Below, one piece after another: positions 35,191-48,400 of a stretch of DNA of 64,000 nt. A program made the translations under genes and the position numbers. The stretch's first letter is position 1. The number at the start of each line of letters is the position of its first letter. Source of the stretch: Apostichopus japonicus (taxonomy: Eukaryota; Echinodermata; Holothuroidea; Aspidochirotida; Stichopodidae); assembly GCF_037975245.1 (NCBI RefSeq), contig NC_092564.1:18444984-18508983 (forward strand), in the 5' to 3' direction. A model generated the notes under the pieces. It was given only the letters and a program-made list of their open reading frames with translations, did not search any database and was not told the DNA's origin.

Positions 35191-37815
35191 TTCGCGGTTC
35201 GCGGTCCGCAGTGATTATATACGTACCCAGTCTCAAGTCTCACATAATGCAGTTGCTATTCTACATATTCAAGTCGCTCTGTTATTATAGTAAATGTTCT
35301 CTTCCTTTACGGCAGCTAATCCATCTCATTTGATTTCCTGTGTATTGCATCAATACAGAAATGCCTAGTTATGTCTAGTTATGAACAGCTGTTTGCGTTC
35401 AAAGGTCTTAAATGATACCGAACCGAATATTAAAACTCAAATTTCCATATTAGACCTAAGTATTTACCATCGATATACAAAACTTAAAAGTAAGCTCGAA
35501 AATTGTAAAGGATTTATACTTTCTCACCGTAATTTATTGAAATACAAATTGATTAGCTAAGCTATAATCAATGTTTTTGTAGGTCAGTAATAAACAAGCA
35601 TACGTTTCACGTACAAACTATCCTATCATATAATTTTCTGCTGATGTAAGGCACAAACTGATTTCGATATGTCGTATGACCGTTCAAAACCAATCCTTTT
35701 ACTCCGGGTTTCATTTTTATCTCTTTTAAGCTGTGGGCAATGAGTCACTCTTTTAAACAGCTGAGCCTTCAGTCAATGCAAGAGTCTGGAATATAGGCTA
35801 TATATATAATGTAATACACAGACAATTAATTGTATTCCTTACATAATTATGTAACATAAATCAATGGGAAATCAAAAACATTTTTATGGATGGCCCTCAA
35901 AATAATGTTTACAACGTGCTACAAATTAGTTTGTAACGGGACAAATTGTGTTGAAAACCATCTTATACAAGAATACTCTGTTGTTTATATGAAGTTAAAC
36001 AGCATGTCTTGGTTGAGTTCTGCAGAATGTATAAAACAATGGCTTAGGAGCCGACGTCATCATCAATTAAGCCTTAAAGGAGCATTCCATGTTATTAATA
36101 TCTCTTAAATGGTGAACTTCATGACAACCGAAGGAGGTTTATTGGAATAATATACTAACACCCAAATTGTTCCTCTTTTATTTTCTCTTGGTCTACAACA
36201 TATCAAGACTGTGATTCTGCATAAATTAGGCCTTGTCCTTTAACTTACAATAAAGAACTGAACTATATTTAGTTTTGATGATTTTTAGAGCTTTTATTTC
36301 CTGCGAATCTCCTGCGAAAACCAAGTATATGTGCTTTATATATACCATACTGCATTCATATTCACTTGTTGCAAGTTTTACCTTTAAAAAAAATACGTTA
36401 ATCAACTCAAAGAAAATTTTCTTTTTTTACGTTTACCAAAAGTGCCCAAATCTTTCTCGCCACAATCTCAATGGCCTAAATCGAAGGTATGAGGACGAGT
36501 GAGTGGGTGAGTGACTCATAAGTTAGTCATCCGGTAGTATACGTATACAAGATATGCCTGCAACTATAATATAAACTATATAATGGTTGGAAACATTTCG
36601 CAAAACAAAGAGCCGAGCAGCTGGTCAATTTAAGTTGACTATATAGTATACAAACCTTCAGATCTGCATGCACGCATCTAAGAACAAAAGATCTCATTGG
36701 TAATTAAATCACTGTTGTAGTGATATAATCGCTTTAATTACGTCAATATTATAATTATACGGTATTTTCAACATCGTTGCATATAGTCATATTTCAAAGT
36801 ACAATGCCAAACTAATAACTTTCGGGGAAAGGAATACAATATCTACTTTTTCACCGGACCAGAGAGGATGAGTGCATGTATTATTCACGGAGATATGTCA
36901 TTCTTAAAATTCAGTCAGAGGTTTATTTATTTAGAATTAGCGATATCTTTTTCCCCATTAGAGCTATCATTTATTCGAAATAGAACTATATTAGTTGGAA
37001 GTATAGATATCTCTTTAAGTATTGCAGATATTTCTAAATGAATTGAAGAATTATTTTGAAAATATTTTAAAGATAATCTAATTCACGATAAATAAAAAAG
37101 AGAGAAAGAAAGAAATAAACCTGACAAACTCTAGCCATCTGAAGATATTTTAAACCATTTACAGATATACCCAGCCCTGGTCATTGAAGATAATCTAAGT
37201 AATTGAAAAAAATATCTTTAATACTATTTAAGTTGTCTATAAATAAATGAAGAAATTTGTAATTAATTGTATACTCTGAAATATTTCACGATATATATAT
37301 GTTTATTGTTAACGAATGGACGATATTTTCAATTACATGCATTATCAGACACCTTGAACGTTACAATGTATATGTATATATATATATTAAAAGTTGTATG
37401 GATTATCTTGACTCTACAGGAATAAACACACACGCATAGCTGCAGTTGGCTTATAAAGGGGTTCTAAGTTGATAATTAATATATTTACCATTGCAATTGG
37501 TAATTGCACAATGTGGTTACGGTTCACGTGCACGGTCGACAACGCAATGCAATGCACACTACATGCACACACACACACACGCACACACCCATCTTTGTCT
37601 CGTACATGTCTAATAACTTATTAACCGTCTTTACAACATGATCTGATAACGATATGCATATCATGTTTTAGACTATAAATTGCAGTATGGTATCTCTCTA
37701 ATGTGCTAATTTTTCACAACGAGCCACAGTTTTATACAACGTACGTCTTTTAAGCATGCAGGATGACGCGTACCAGGATATGTTTGCATTGACAATACTC
37801 ATTACTGCGTATACA

Positions 37816-37834
37816 ACGAACGGGTCGGCCGTGT

Positions 37835-37901
<67 letters not shown>

Positions 37902-37921
37902 CATAGATATATATTTATATA

Positions 37922-37996
<75 letters not shown>

Positions 37997-38022
37997 TATA
38001 AATACATGGACGACCCGTTCGT
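37816..38022. repeat. Palindromic (AT)n element with unique inverted arms
   Basis: ACGAACGGGTCGGCCGTGTA at 37816-37835 is matched in reverse complement by TACATGGACGACCCGTTCGT at 38003-38022, with two mismatches in 20. The arms enclose about 165 bp of (AT)n. The whole 207 bp could form one hairpin or cruciform. Confidence 0.85.
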
Positions 38023-38426
38023 AATAGTGACTATATGACGTTATCCATTGATATGATATATACCTTTAACGTAATTTAACAAAAAATGAAGGCTTTTGAT
38101 GTACAAACTGATAGGCAGCCACGGTACCACTTATATGAAAATAAATATACATAGCATACAATAAATAAACAGTAGCGTGCACAAGCAATCCGTGGTAATT
38201 ACATGTGGTCTTATTTTTCTAGACTACTCCTTGTTATTCCTGTCGATACTGATTAGTTTTAGTGTTAGTTTTTGAGAGGAGGGGGGGGGGGGGACGTCTG
38301 CGCACCATATAGGCCCTATGTCACTTGTAACTAAAAAAGTGTCCTGGTTTATTTAAGAAAGTGCTCTTTTGCTGAAAGTTAAATAAAATTGGACTTGTAA
38401 TTGAAACGAGCCCTTTTGTTGAAAAA

Positions 38427-38444
38427 CCTGCATTTAAATGCAGG
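38427..38444. repeat. 18-bp perfect palindrome
   Basis: CCTGCATTTAAATGCAGG is self-complementary throughout. No direct repeats flank it. It could be a dimeric protein-binding site or chance. Confidence 0.5.
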
Positions 38445-39236
38445 AATTCATGGTACGGAATTCACAGAGAATCCATTTTTATCGAGGTTTTTGAGGTAAA
38501 TTGTCGGTTTATCCCTCACATCAATGCGCACACCCACTGCTCCTCCCCACCCTCATCCCCACCCCACGCCTCTCTCCCTCATAATGTTGAAGCTCCTTTT
38601 CACAAAATAAAGACGTCAATTTTTAATCCCCCACCTTTGAAATCCTGTAGTGCACACCACTGATCACTGATCCCTTTGATTTACTTCTTCGTAGTCGGGG
38701 GACGTAAATTTAACAAAAAGCAAAGGGATCAGCACCCCCCCCCTTCCCCAACCCCTTGGCAGACAAAGTATCAGTCACAAGATATATCATCGAGTTCAGC
38801 CCGTACATATATACAACATATGTTAGACCTATGTCCAGTACAACCTATAGTCGAAATTGAATACCAAAAGTTGCAAAATATATAGCACCATTTTGCATCT
38901 ATGTATATATCATCCATTTCACCAAAACTTCTGACACCCCTCCCTTTACACCCTTCGCTTACGTCCTTCCCATTACACCCCTCTCCTGCATGAACAACGT
39001 AACATCATCTTAATCATCCCTCCCCCCCCCCCCCCCCAGATAAAAGTTATATGATCGCCAACAGTTTAACTACGTCTTGGTGCGATATTCTGATCATAAT
39101 TAGGCCTATGCTTGGAAACATTGACACTCTTCTGTGAATGGAGCATCTATATTGAATACGGTAGCCTACCATGGCTAAAGGAATGGGCGATTGCTGGAAA
39201 AAGTGCGGCCTGCTATGTGGAAATGCGCCAATAGAC

Positions 39237-39264
39237 CAGGGAGTTGATATGGAACAACTCCCTG
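39237..39264. mobile_element. 28-bp hairpin insertion with 7-bp flanking duplication (type A, copy 2)
   Basis: CAGGGAGTTG, loop ATATGGAA, CAACTCCCTG, bordered by AATAGAC at 39230-39236 and 39265-39271. Stem and loop are homologous to the element at 22275-22303, but the flanking duplication differs. Confidence 0.8.
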
Positions 39265-39981
39265 AATAGACCAACCCTGTAATGTATGACAGAGTATGAC
39301 AACTATACGCATGTGTATGACATAATCCCTGTAACCCTATACACTGGTACACGCAATTGCACGGTGGATTGCATCAGCATTGCGCAATACACCAATTGCG
39401 TCTCGTGCAATACCTATATACACGTCGGTACTGTTTATAATATAAACAACATATCACGCAGCAGAATGATGAGCGTGTGTGTGTGTGTGTGTGTTTTGCG
39501 TAAGTCTGCATTCGTTTAACTTAAAGGTGATGATGGAGATGTACAGATGCCACTCATCAATATTCATTTATTATTCCCTATTTTGTAAGGGGCAGGAAAG
39601 AGGGGGGGTCAAAGTTCACCCAACTGATTTAGGTACAGGGGCATGGACCATTATGGAAGAGCCAGCGGCAAAGCAAGGATTTATAAGTAGGGTGTGTGGC
39701 ACTTGGGCCATTGAAACCGAATCCTGTAATTGAGGGTATGGGGTTCTTCCCCAGAAAACATGAAAAGTTTAGCCGTCAATTGATGTACAATATGAGGCAT
39801 ATTTAGGCTACATGTAAGTAACCCTAAGCGCAGGATTGAGCTAATAAATACCTTGTGTAAAATTGAAAAAAAAAAGGGGGCCGGACGGGGTACACCCGTA
39901 TAGCAGCGTGCTAGTCTTCCCGGCTGAATGTCAAATATCCCTCAAGTTTGCCCCGATTGACGAGATGTGAGATGTGTGTGT

Positions 39982-40006
39982 GGGGGGGGGGGGGTGGGGG
40001 GGGGGG
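39982..40006. repeat. Poly(G) tract
   Basis: Thirteen and eleven guanines separated by one T. It is one of at least twelve G or C homopolymers of 11-19 nt in the window. Confidence 0.95.
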
Positions 40007-40599
40007 TTACACACGTCACTGCACCTTTTGTTGAAAAGCAGGTATACTGAAATTTGTGGTATGTACAATGCAGAGTTTCCACTTTGACAGAGAGTTTTGA
40101 GGTATAATAGCTTTTGGGTGCACCCACTTTAAACAAAAGTTCCGTATTTCACTCACGTCTTTGCCCCTCCCCCCCCCTCACCTCCCCTCACCTCTCCAGA
40201 TTGAAACGTCTAAAACATGAACATGTGTAACTGAAAAAAACGGATTAACATGAACGTTTAGACCTATACACCGAGGAGCTGATTTATCACATCATTCCAG
40301 AGATTTAGCAATTTACAAGTAAATATATTGAAGTTATTGAACGATACCGTTAAAATATGAAGACTAAAACATTTTATGTGAGGGCCTGTATATAAAAACC
40401 TGATCTGCCATTTTACCTTTGTGCATTGGTGAAAGTTTCATCACGCTCGACCGGTTGAACTACATGCCACGAAGCCGGAGGCAGAAATTTAGTCTCGGTA
40501 TATCATGGTCCAAAGAAATTGGACTAATATTAATAACTCTCAATATTCAAGCTGTTTCAGTTTTAACTTTAAATATCTCGCATTGTCGCAGAGGGACAT

Positions 40600-41240
40600 T
40601 TTGACTGATGTAATACACGGAAGATATTCTATATGCACAAGGTTGGTGAAAATGTCCTTACTGAACGTAGTAGCGATTTCAAGATATTAGCATTTGAAGT
40701 TGACACGTTTTGTATGACCCAATGTGAACTTGAAGCAAGCTGGTGTGATGTCATATAGCTGCACACTGGCAGTAAAAAGTTTTGCTTCTTCTTTCTTTCA
40801 CTTAATTGTTTTGATCTTGGATTAGATATGCTTATATAGGCCTACTTCCAACTTTTTCTTTTCTTTCTAAATGTGATGTGAATGTATATAGCAACATGCA
40901 TACCAATTACTGTATAAGTATATGTACATATCGAGATGTATATACGTATATTTTGAAGTAGCAATTTGGATGTAAATTTAATAAAAAAAATAGCAGAAAT
41001 AATTTTGTCAGTGTACTTTTATGACATCACACCTGTTTGCTTCAAGTAGTTCACTTATGGAACAATCTGTGATAAATTCAATTTTCTGAAAATCTCGATA
41101 ACGAGGTCGAGTATGTCGGATTTGCTTGCAGAGTTCACCATGCACAGGATGCTTAAAATATGTTCCTCTTTTATCTGTCGAAAATAAATTCTCCTCCGGA
41201 CTATGTATAGGGGTGTGGTGTTCAAATTGGTTTCAAACGT
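40600..41240. repeat. Foldback-type repeat
   Basis: GAACTTGAAGCAAGCTGGTG and TGATGTCATA at about 40731-40760 are mirrored by TATGACATCACACCTGTTTG and CTTCAAGTAGTTC at about 41020-41052. Weaker inverted similarity extends outward (40620-40690 against 41060-41160, e.g. GCACAAGGTTGGTGAA against TTCACCATGCACAGG). No protein homology was seen. Confidence 0.55.
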
Positions 41241-41976
41241 CACATGGTGTAGGCATTCTGAGTTATACCTTGACTATAAATTATCAGGTCTATATAATTA
41301 GGTCTAAATAACTAGGTCTAAATAACTATCACGTACGGTAGGCCTATACGGTTTCTATGATATGTGGATCCGCGCCTGAGGGAGAAGGGAGCCATGCAGG
41401 GTGAAGGGGGTCGCCGAAGTCGTCACTTAGTGTTTGTGCAACATAGGTCAAATATGGAAGACCAGCACACCGTGTGGATAAAATGCCAGCCCCCCCCCCC
41501 CGTTTCCCGTGACTCCGTCGTCCCTGTTGTGCGTAGGTACGCCGCAGTTGCAGGTAGTTAATTGTCTGCGGTACCGATACAAGTGTGTGTAAAATACTCA
41601 ATTTAGGCCTGTTGAAAGTTTGACTGATTTTAGCCTGTTGGTATTAGTTTTCTATGGTTTTTTTCCCCCCTTCAAAGCAAGTTTTTACACTTTGTACCTC
41701 CCACTCCCCTTCTACAACGTTACACCCATTGTTCATAATCCGTCATTTCACTATCGAGGCTTATAAACTCTTTCACAGAATCAGTGCGGCAAGCCTTGTG
41801 AACTCGCATTCTCAAATGACCTTTGACATCAAACATTTCATTCCATACAATCAATTAAAGGATTCTTGATTTCAATTTTAATGGTTGCTGATTTCATGCT
41901 CCGTTAGTTGGGATTATTTTACTATCGTATGTTGTGTGTTGTGTAGCACGTCTCTGTAAATTTACAATTAGCTCGT

Positions 41977-42019
41977 AACAACTCCCTGGTAGAACAATGA
42001 GACAGTAATCAGGGAGTTG
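41977..42019. repeat. Type A hairpin arms in inside-out order
   Basis: AACAACTCCCTG at 41977-41988 and CAGGGAGTTG at 42010-42019 flank a 21-bp spacer. The arms are those of the type A hairpins but point outward, as if the right end of one copy faced the left end of another. Confidence 0.7.
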
Positions 42020-42599
42020 GAACACAGCTCTTTGCAACGATACACATACAAATGAAGGTCATTGCTAGGATTCGGGACAAGTTGAACTTATCATCTTCAG
42101 TGAACTAGGACGAAACAAGCTGAATGATACGTTGTAAGAATAAAATATGAAATATTTGTTGATTTCCTGAAACGTACAACTTTTCAACAGAGTTGTATTA
42201 CCTAGCCACATTGATATCGGTGTATAAGCTTCGTAATCTCTCAGTGGTTGTATCAACATTCTCGAAGCTAGGTGACTACTACGCAGGCCAGATGTGTTAC
42301 AACTGCAGTGTTGCTTCAGTCAAAACTTCTCTTGTGGCGCGAAGTTTTTCCATTTTCGATTGAAAATACCTACTCCACATGTGTAAATAGGCATTGAATA
42401 CATCTTTACATCCAATTGTCACATTAAAAATGGCTCAAACAATTTATAAATAATATCAATCACAGTATCCAGTAAACCATCGTATTTTTCATTGCAAAAT
42501 ATCGAACAATTTGATGAAAATATAAGACTTTACTCTTGCATAAGCGCAATTCTGCGTTACAATACTGGGAGTAAATAAACTAGAATGAACAGCTAAAAT

Positions 42600-43200
42600 A
42601 AACCAATCAATGTATTTCTCCGGGAGGGTGTCCTATAATTGAGCTTCTCGATATGCTAATAGCTTTGCATCGGTAGTTTGTTGTGTTCATCTTTTCCACC
42701 ATGTTTTTTTACAGAGCGCCATTTTATCCGGCTACACCTTCCACAACGATAGCATCGCCTGACTATTTTGAAGGATTAATAGTGGATTTATACCGTTTTG
42801 ACGCACATAAGTAACGCATATCAATCCCATCAATGTGTGTTTTTTATTTACGTGGGATTGAAATCTTTTCTAGCTTGAATTTGTGGAAATATACGAATGA
42901 AGGGAGCGGTCGACGTTAACGTGGAGTGAAGGTCACGTGGTTACATTTTTTTTCTGTTTTTGTGAACCGCATGTGGGTCTGCTTCCCGTAACGTGAAAAG
43001 AACGATATTCTGATAGATTTTTTTTACAAATTCCTGGTCACACGAATAGCGAGTATTTTGAGTGGACGCATGGTCCATTATTTTATATTTGTCACCTATA
43101 GTAGCGGTTGTTTTTCATTGGGAACGATATTTTCCTACTCTTGAATACGAGCTTTCTTATGTTGTCGGCAGTGTCGTCACGTGCTAACGTATCGTTTATG
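42600..43200 (+). promoter_or_regulatory. Possible KANSL1 promoter and non-coding first exon region
   Basis: The KANSL1 coding region starts a few bases after an acceptor, so a non-coding exon must lie upstream. This stretch is richer in CpG than its surroundings. It contains a YY1-like GCGCCATTTTATCC at 42716-42729 (such motifs often mark transcription starts) and a CACGTG E-box in AAGGTCACGTGG near 42930. No TATA box or certain donor was found, so exact start and exon borders are unknown. Confidence 0.3.
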
Positions 43201-44103
43201 CTTAAATGGTAGACATGACTGAATGTTTTGATTTTGGCATGCTTGTTGTAACGTTAGGCCTACGTTGTTACAATGTGTCCACTACTCTGTAGTCCGTGAA
43301 TTGCATTAGGCCGAGGAAAGGCAACGAAATACATCATATCATAACCCGTCTTGTCGATTATGCAACCAAGTGGATTTCATAATTAAAGAACTGGACATAA
43401 GAAGTACTAATTAGACAACTCACTGTTAGACAACAGAACCATTTGGGTAAATCAGCTGAGCAAATTTTATTATGAATTTATGACTTAGTGTTACATAACA
43501 TGCTATTTCTACCTGTTACCACTTAATGGTTATAACCTGGAAGTTACATTGTAAACACTACCCAATAATTCACTTGAGGAGATACTGAAGCCTTTACTGC
43601 AAGTGTAAATGTCACTGTCTGTAGGTGAGAGTCTGAAGCAGTTACTACTCACTGGCCATTACTTTGCAACTTTTTGTCAAGTCTTGAAGACTGTTTACCT
43701 GGCCTGATGTTATCAACTTAGGAAGATGAGGGCTGTGGATATACCATGAGTACTGTAACTTGACTCAATGAAAGTATTCACCCTGTGCCTTAGAATAAAT
43801 GGCTCAGGGTGATTATGCAAACATAACATACACAGTTGGATACAGAATCCCTGCAGTATCAACTATCATGGGACACTTTTGAGATTCATATAACCTGTGT
43901 GCCACTCCAGGAGCGACTTAAGTTGACTATTTCTTTTTTCTTTCTTTCTTTCTTTTCAATTGAAAGTAACGGTAAAGAACAGCCTCTCATCATAGTTGAC
44001 AATGTCATATATATTGAACTTGATGTGTGAAATGTAGTCACTGTTTTGTTTACATTGATGGCACTGAAATCACGTATTGTACCAATTTTTAATCAGGTTG
44101 TGC

Positions 44104-45449
44104 ATGGCTGCCATGGCACCCGCTTTGACTGACACTGCTGCTCAATCAGCCAACTTCAAGCTCCCGGCGTCACCGGCCAATCCTGGTTTTGAAGGCTTGT
44201 TTTCTGCCTCAAGCCCAGATTTACCTGAGCAACATCTTCTCTCGGGGTCCAAATTGCTGTCAGATACTGTGACTGACCAATCAGCCTTGCTGGATGGTGT
44301 TACTTCATATGAAAAAATTATCTCTGCAAATTTACCTGGGATTGACTTTGGCAGTAACGGCAAGCACGGGTTGAACGGTCACTCAAACGGCTTCTACCAT
44401 CTCGAAAATCTGACCCAGCTCATGAAAGGCAAAGATACCAGTAGTGTAATAGAACTAATCAAAGGTCTCAATGGTAACCACAGGACTTTGGAGGATTCCG
44501 CAAGAACGCGGTCTACAATGAATGGTACTGAGTTGAGTTCTTCTGATAAGGTGAATGGCACTGAGATCAGTACAAATGTTTCTTTTTCGGCACATATTGA
44601 CAGTCTTCGTAGTAACGAGAACCTTGAAGATGCCTCAAAACTTGTTAATGAGAGAGAAGGTTGCAATGAATCAAACATTTTTATGATAGATGACAGTAAA
44701 GGTTTAAGCATTGATGAAAAGTCAGGAACTACTGACCTTGATTCAGATATGGTTCTAGATTCAGGATCTTTGTTGTCCCTGGATTCAGAATTATTGCTGG
44801 AGAGAAAAAGCTTTGAGAAAGAGCTATTCCCAGATGACAAAGTTTTGAACATTGCTGACGATCTATTAACCGAAATATCTGAAAGTAGTAATCCACCAAC
44901 GGCATCGTCCTTTGATGAAACTAAATGGGAATTACAAGATTTTAGTCAAGAGTCATTAGCAGATCTGACATCAAAACAGCAAACACTTGAAGAACGGAAT
45001 AGACATTTGATTGAGAGGTTACGTCAGTTGCAGTTAACTCAGCTAAGCTCATTTACTAAGGATGAGATTGGATGGTTCGTGACACATGTGCAAAATGACA
45101 AAGTCGCAGAACCTCCAGTCGGCTGCACAGAGTGTAGGCAAAAACAATTACAAGTTAGTGGACAAACAGTTTTCTTGCCCTGTGAAAAGCATGCCCAAGG
45201 TAATTGTCGGACCACAAAACCGACCCCTCACGCCTCAGTTTTACAGAGGATCCTGCAACGAGGGGATGGTAAAGAGGTCTTTCGTAAAATTGATGGCATC
45301 CAGCGAAGGCTTGGATCAAACGTTGAACATATTCAAACCTCGATGGACTCTGAAGCCACAGACAGCAGCTCCGATGAAAGTGATGAAGAAGCAGAATTCA
45401 AGGTTGCACCAAATGAGGGCCCATCAAGGGGCTATCACCGATTGCCCTT
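44104..45449 (+). CDS. KANSL1: KANSL1 coding exon 1
   Basis: An acceptor TTTTTAATCAG ends at 44096 and leaves a 7-nt 5' UTR piece before ATG 44104. The donor CCTT|GTAAGT precedes an in-frame stop. Residues 1-448 cover the conserved N-terminus, a long acidic Ser/Asn-rich linker and the coiled coil. A cysteine/histidine cluster follows (C341-x2-C344, C360-x2-H363, C368), then [19 protein letters not shown], which parallels the human DSDVTDSSSGGES segment. It ends in phase 2. Confidence 0.95.
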
Positions 45450-48400
45450 GTAAGTTGACCTCTATTTGAAAGTTCACGTTCAAATTAACAACGATTGGAA
45501 GCCTTACATACGTTAACCATTACTTGGGCTATCCCTGTTGTCATGTTATTTGAATTTAAAGTGTGAGAAAATGAATGATGAATTGAAAAAACGAAACAAA
45601 ATCTCTTTTTGTTTTTTGTGAAGGTCAAATGTAACTTGAGACAGACATGTAATCATGGTAACTCAAAATTAAAATATTGAATTAACTTCATACTTGGTCA
45701 GTGGATCCAACTGAGAGAATTCAAATCCCATTGTTTTTTTATGTTGGTCAAAGGTGAGTTTGAAAACTTTGTCCTAGTCAAAAAGGTTGGAAAGCATCAT
45801 AAAATCAATTTCAATTTCACAATGAGCTTTTACAAACTGACCAATACTCTGACCTCTTGTTAGAGGTCTGCTCCATCAAAGTAGTGAAATCATCATCTGG
45901 TATTATACTGTAGCTATCAAAGGGCGACCCGTTAAATTAAAATATACATAAGAAATTGAAGTATGTTTTATAGTAAAACTATGTTTCTACATGTATGGGG
46001 ATTTAGTGTAAGGGGAAGTAAAATGAAAATATTGCTTTATACGTAATATTGTTTCTATACTGAACACAAGACTACTATACTATTTCTTATTATTACTGGT
46101 AGTAATGTGTTTATGTGGATCACATGATTTACTTAGAGCAGCCTCCAAAGCTACATAATAATAGATAAAAATGAAGATTCATCAGGCCTTTAAATGGGCA
46201 TGAGTACTGTACTTCATACATAACATTACATGCAGTAATTCAGTATAAGCACAGAAGGCTATATATAGTTAACCTTGGATTGACCTATGCCCTACACAGC
46301 CTGCTGAACTTACAACACGCTTGTCAAGAGAGCTTGCCTTAACGCACAATCTCCATTGTAAATCTAAAACTATTCGACTATATTTTGCTTTCAATAATTT
46401 TTCCACATAATAGCGAATGCTGAGCCAAAAATTCTCTCTGATATTGTCCACTCTTTCATATTTGTTGCTTTGTCCTAACTTTTGTCCGATGAAGGTACAG
46501 TAAGTAGCATATGCCCAGTAACAGCCTCATTGACTTACACACTAAATCACAAGTAATGTGGTCTCTTATGCCTAGATAGTTCTCACTAGCTAAATGCTAA
46601 CCATCATCACTGGATAGCTGACAAGTTAGCCATACATGGCACCATCAATTTTCTGTATCTTGACTGCAGATAGTTTGATATGAGAGCCTGAAGTTTGTGT
46701 CACTTGTAAACAAACCTCTTTACCCTGTAGTAAACAATACTTGTAGCTGCTCCTGGGAGGCCAAGAGGGGTCTAAAATTGCCTCAGTTGACCCAATGTTT
46801 GTACCACATGTACTTCCATTTATGTTCATCAACATGTAAGCCATAGAAAACCAAATCCTGATTCATAGCATATCAAAAAGCTGTTCTCATACTTCTTTTT
46901 GGCACTGTTCCTGAAGGTGAACAACTCGGTCGGATTGATATAGACTTTAATAGGAGTATGCCACCTGTGATGGGCTTCGTTAGCTAGCTTTGAATCTGCT
47001 GTAGTAATCTTGTACAGTAAAGAAGTACTGTAGTCTAACATATACATAGCACACACTCATGGAGTAGTCTACACAGATGGTGCAAGCTGTAGGAGTGATG
47101 TACTGTATGGAGTAATATGGCTCTTGACTGGTGTATCAGATGTTAGAGTTTGACCACTTTTGCTACATATGATTGACAGACCTGTGGCATGTTTCAATTT
47201 GAGTTGACAGTAGTGAAAGAATTGTTCGCACCAGAGGTAACCTCTGTCTGGCATGTTGCTTGAGTGTTTTATTGTTATTGTTTTTTACCCTGTTAGGATA
47301 ATGCTTGAAGTAATGTAGGACACTTCCTAGTTCTAGAAACAAAACAGTGTGTGTAGAGAAACAAATAGGAACATTATGTACAGTTGGTTCAAACATATTG
47401 TTCATTGAATGAGAATTAACTATTCCCTACAAATGGCGAGATAGAAGGTTAGAAGCATACAGTACCTGTTAAAATGAAGGCACGCAGTGCAGTGCTTATG
47501 GTACTGTAGTTAAAGGCCAAAGAACCAGCAAGCCATGTAGCACAGTAAGCACACAGTACAAGATATAGAATATTGTGAACAATGAAGATGCCATTTGGTT
47601 TGAAATTAGGAATGCCAGAAGTCATAATATTACTACAGTACATGTATTCTGGGGTTATAACAGCAATGCAATTGAATGAGGATTAGAGTTCTTAGTGTAT
47701 AAGCAGCCACTGTACATTTAAATGGACCTACTGTAGGGATGGATTCTGCCCTACATGAAGCTGCCTTTGGTTTCTTGTTTTTTATTGGATCCAATTTGAA
47801 AAAATCAAAAGATATGCTGAAGTGGAGGCTGAACTTGTAATAAAGGTCACAACCATGTAGTTGCCAGAAGATTGCCATGTGAAATCAGTACTGATTTTAA
47901 CCCTTTGATTACCAAACTTCACTTAAATTAGGCATATAAAGGCAGTACTTTCATGTAGCAGTTTTTGGTTACGATGCCGAAGGCTCAGTAATCGTGTTGG
48001 CCTGTGTGCGTGTGTATATGATGGTATCTCAAGGTATCTCAAGAAGCGCAAGCGGAGTCAATGTCATGCTTACTACTGTAGGAAGATGCCCCATGATGTG
48101 TAGATGTGCTCTATTGTTGGTGGTTCCCATTCATGCATATTGATTAGTGCGGGGGAGGCCTAACAAAAACGGCAATATCTCTTCAACCGTATGTCCGATT
48201 TAGTGAAAACGTGGTATGGTGATGTCAGTTGATTGGTACATGGTCATATAATCAAGAAATTCATTCTCATTATTATTCATGCATGGGCATGGCTAGATTG
48301 TTATCACAGTGAAAAGTTTGGAAACACGATATCTCAAGACCAACAAATTGAATCAATGTACTGGGTAGGTAGATGCCCCATGATGCGTAGAAGTGCCCTA

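Noticed and set aside
44077-44103. Upstream extension of KANSL1 beginning MYQFLIRLC
   Set aside because: It starts at TTG, not ATG, and crosses the intron acceptor ending at 44096; the ATG at 44104 gives the conserved N-terminus.
44394-44852. 152-aa open frame antisense to KANSL1
   Set aside because: Shadow of the Ser/Asp-rich coding sequence on the other strand.
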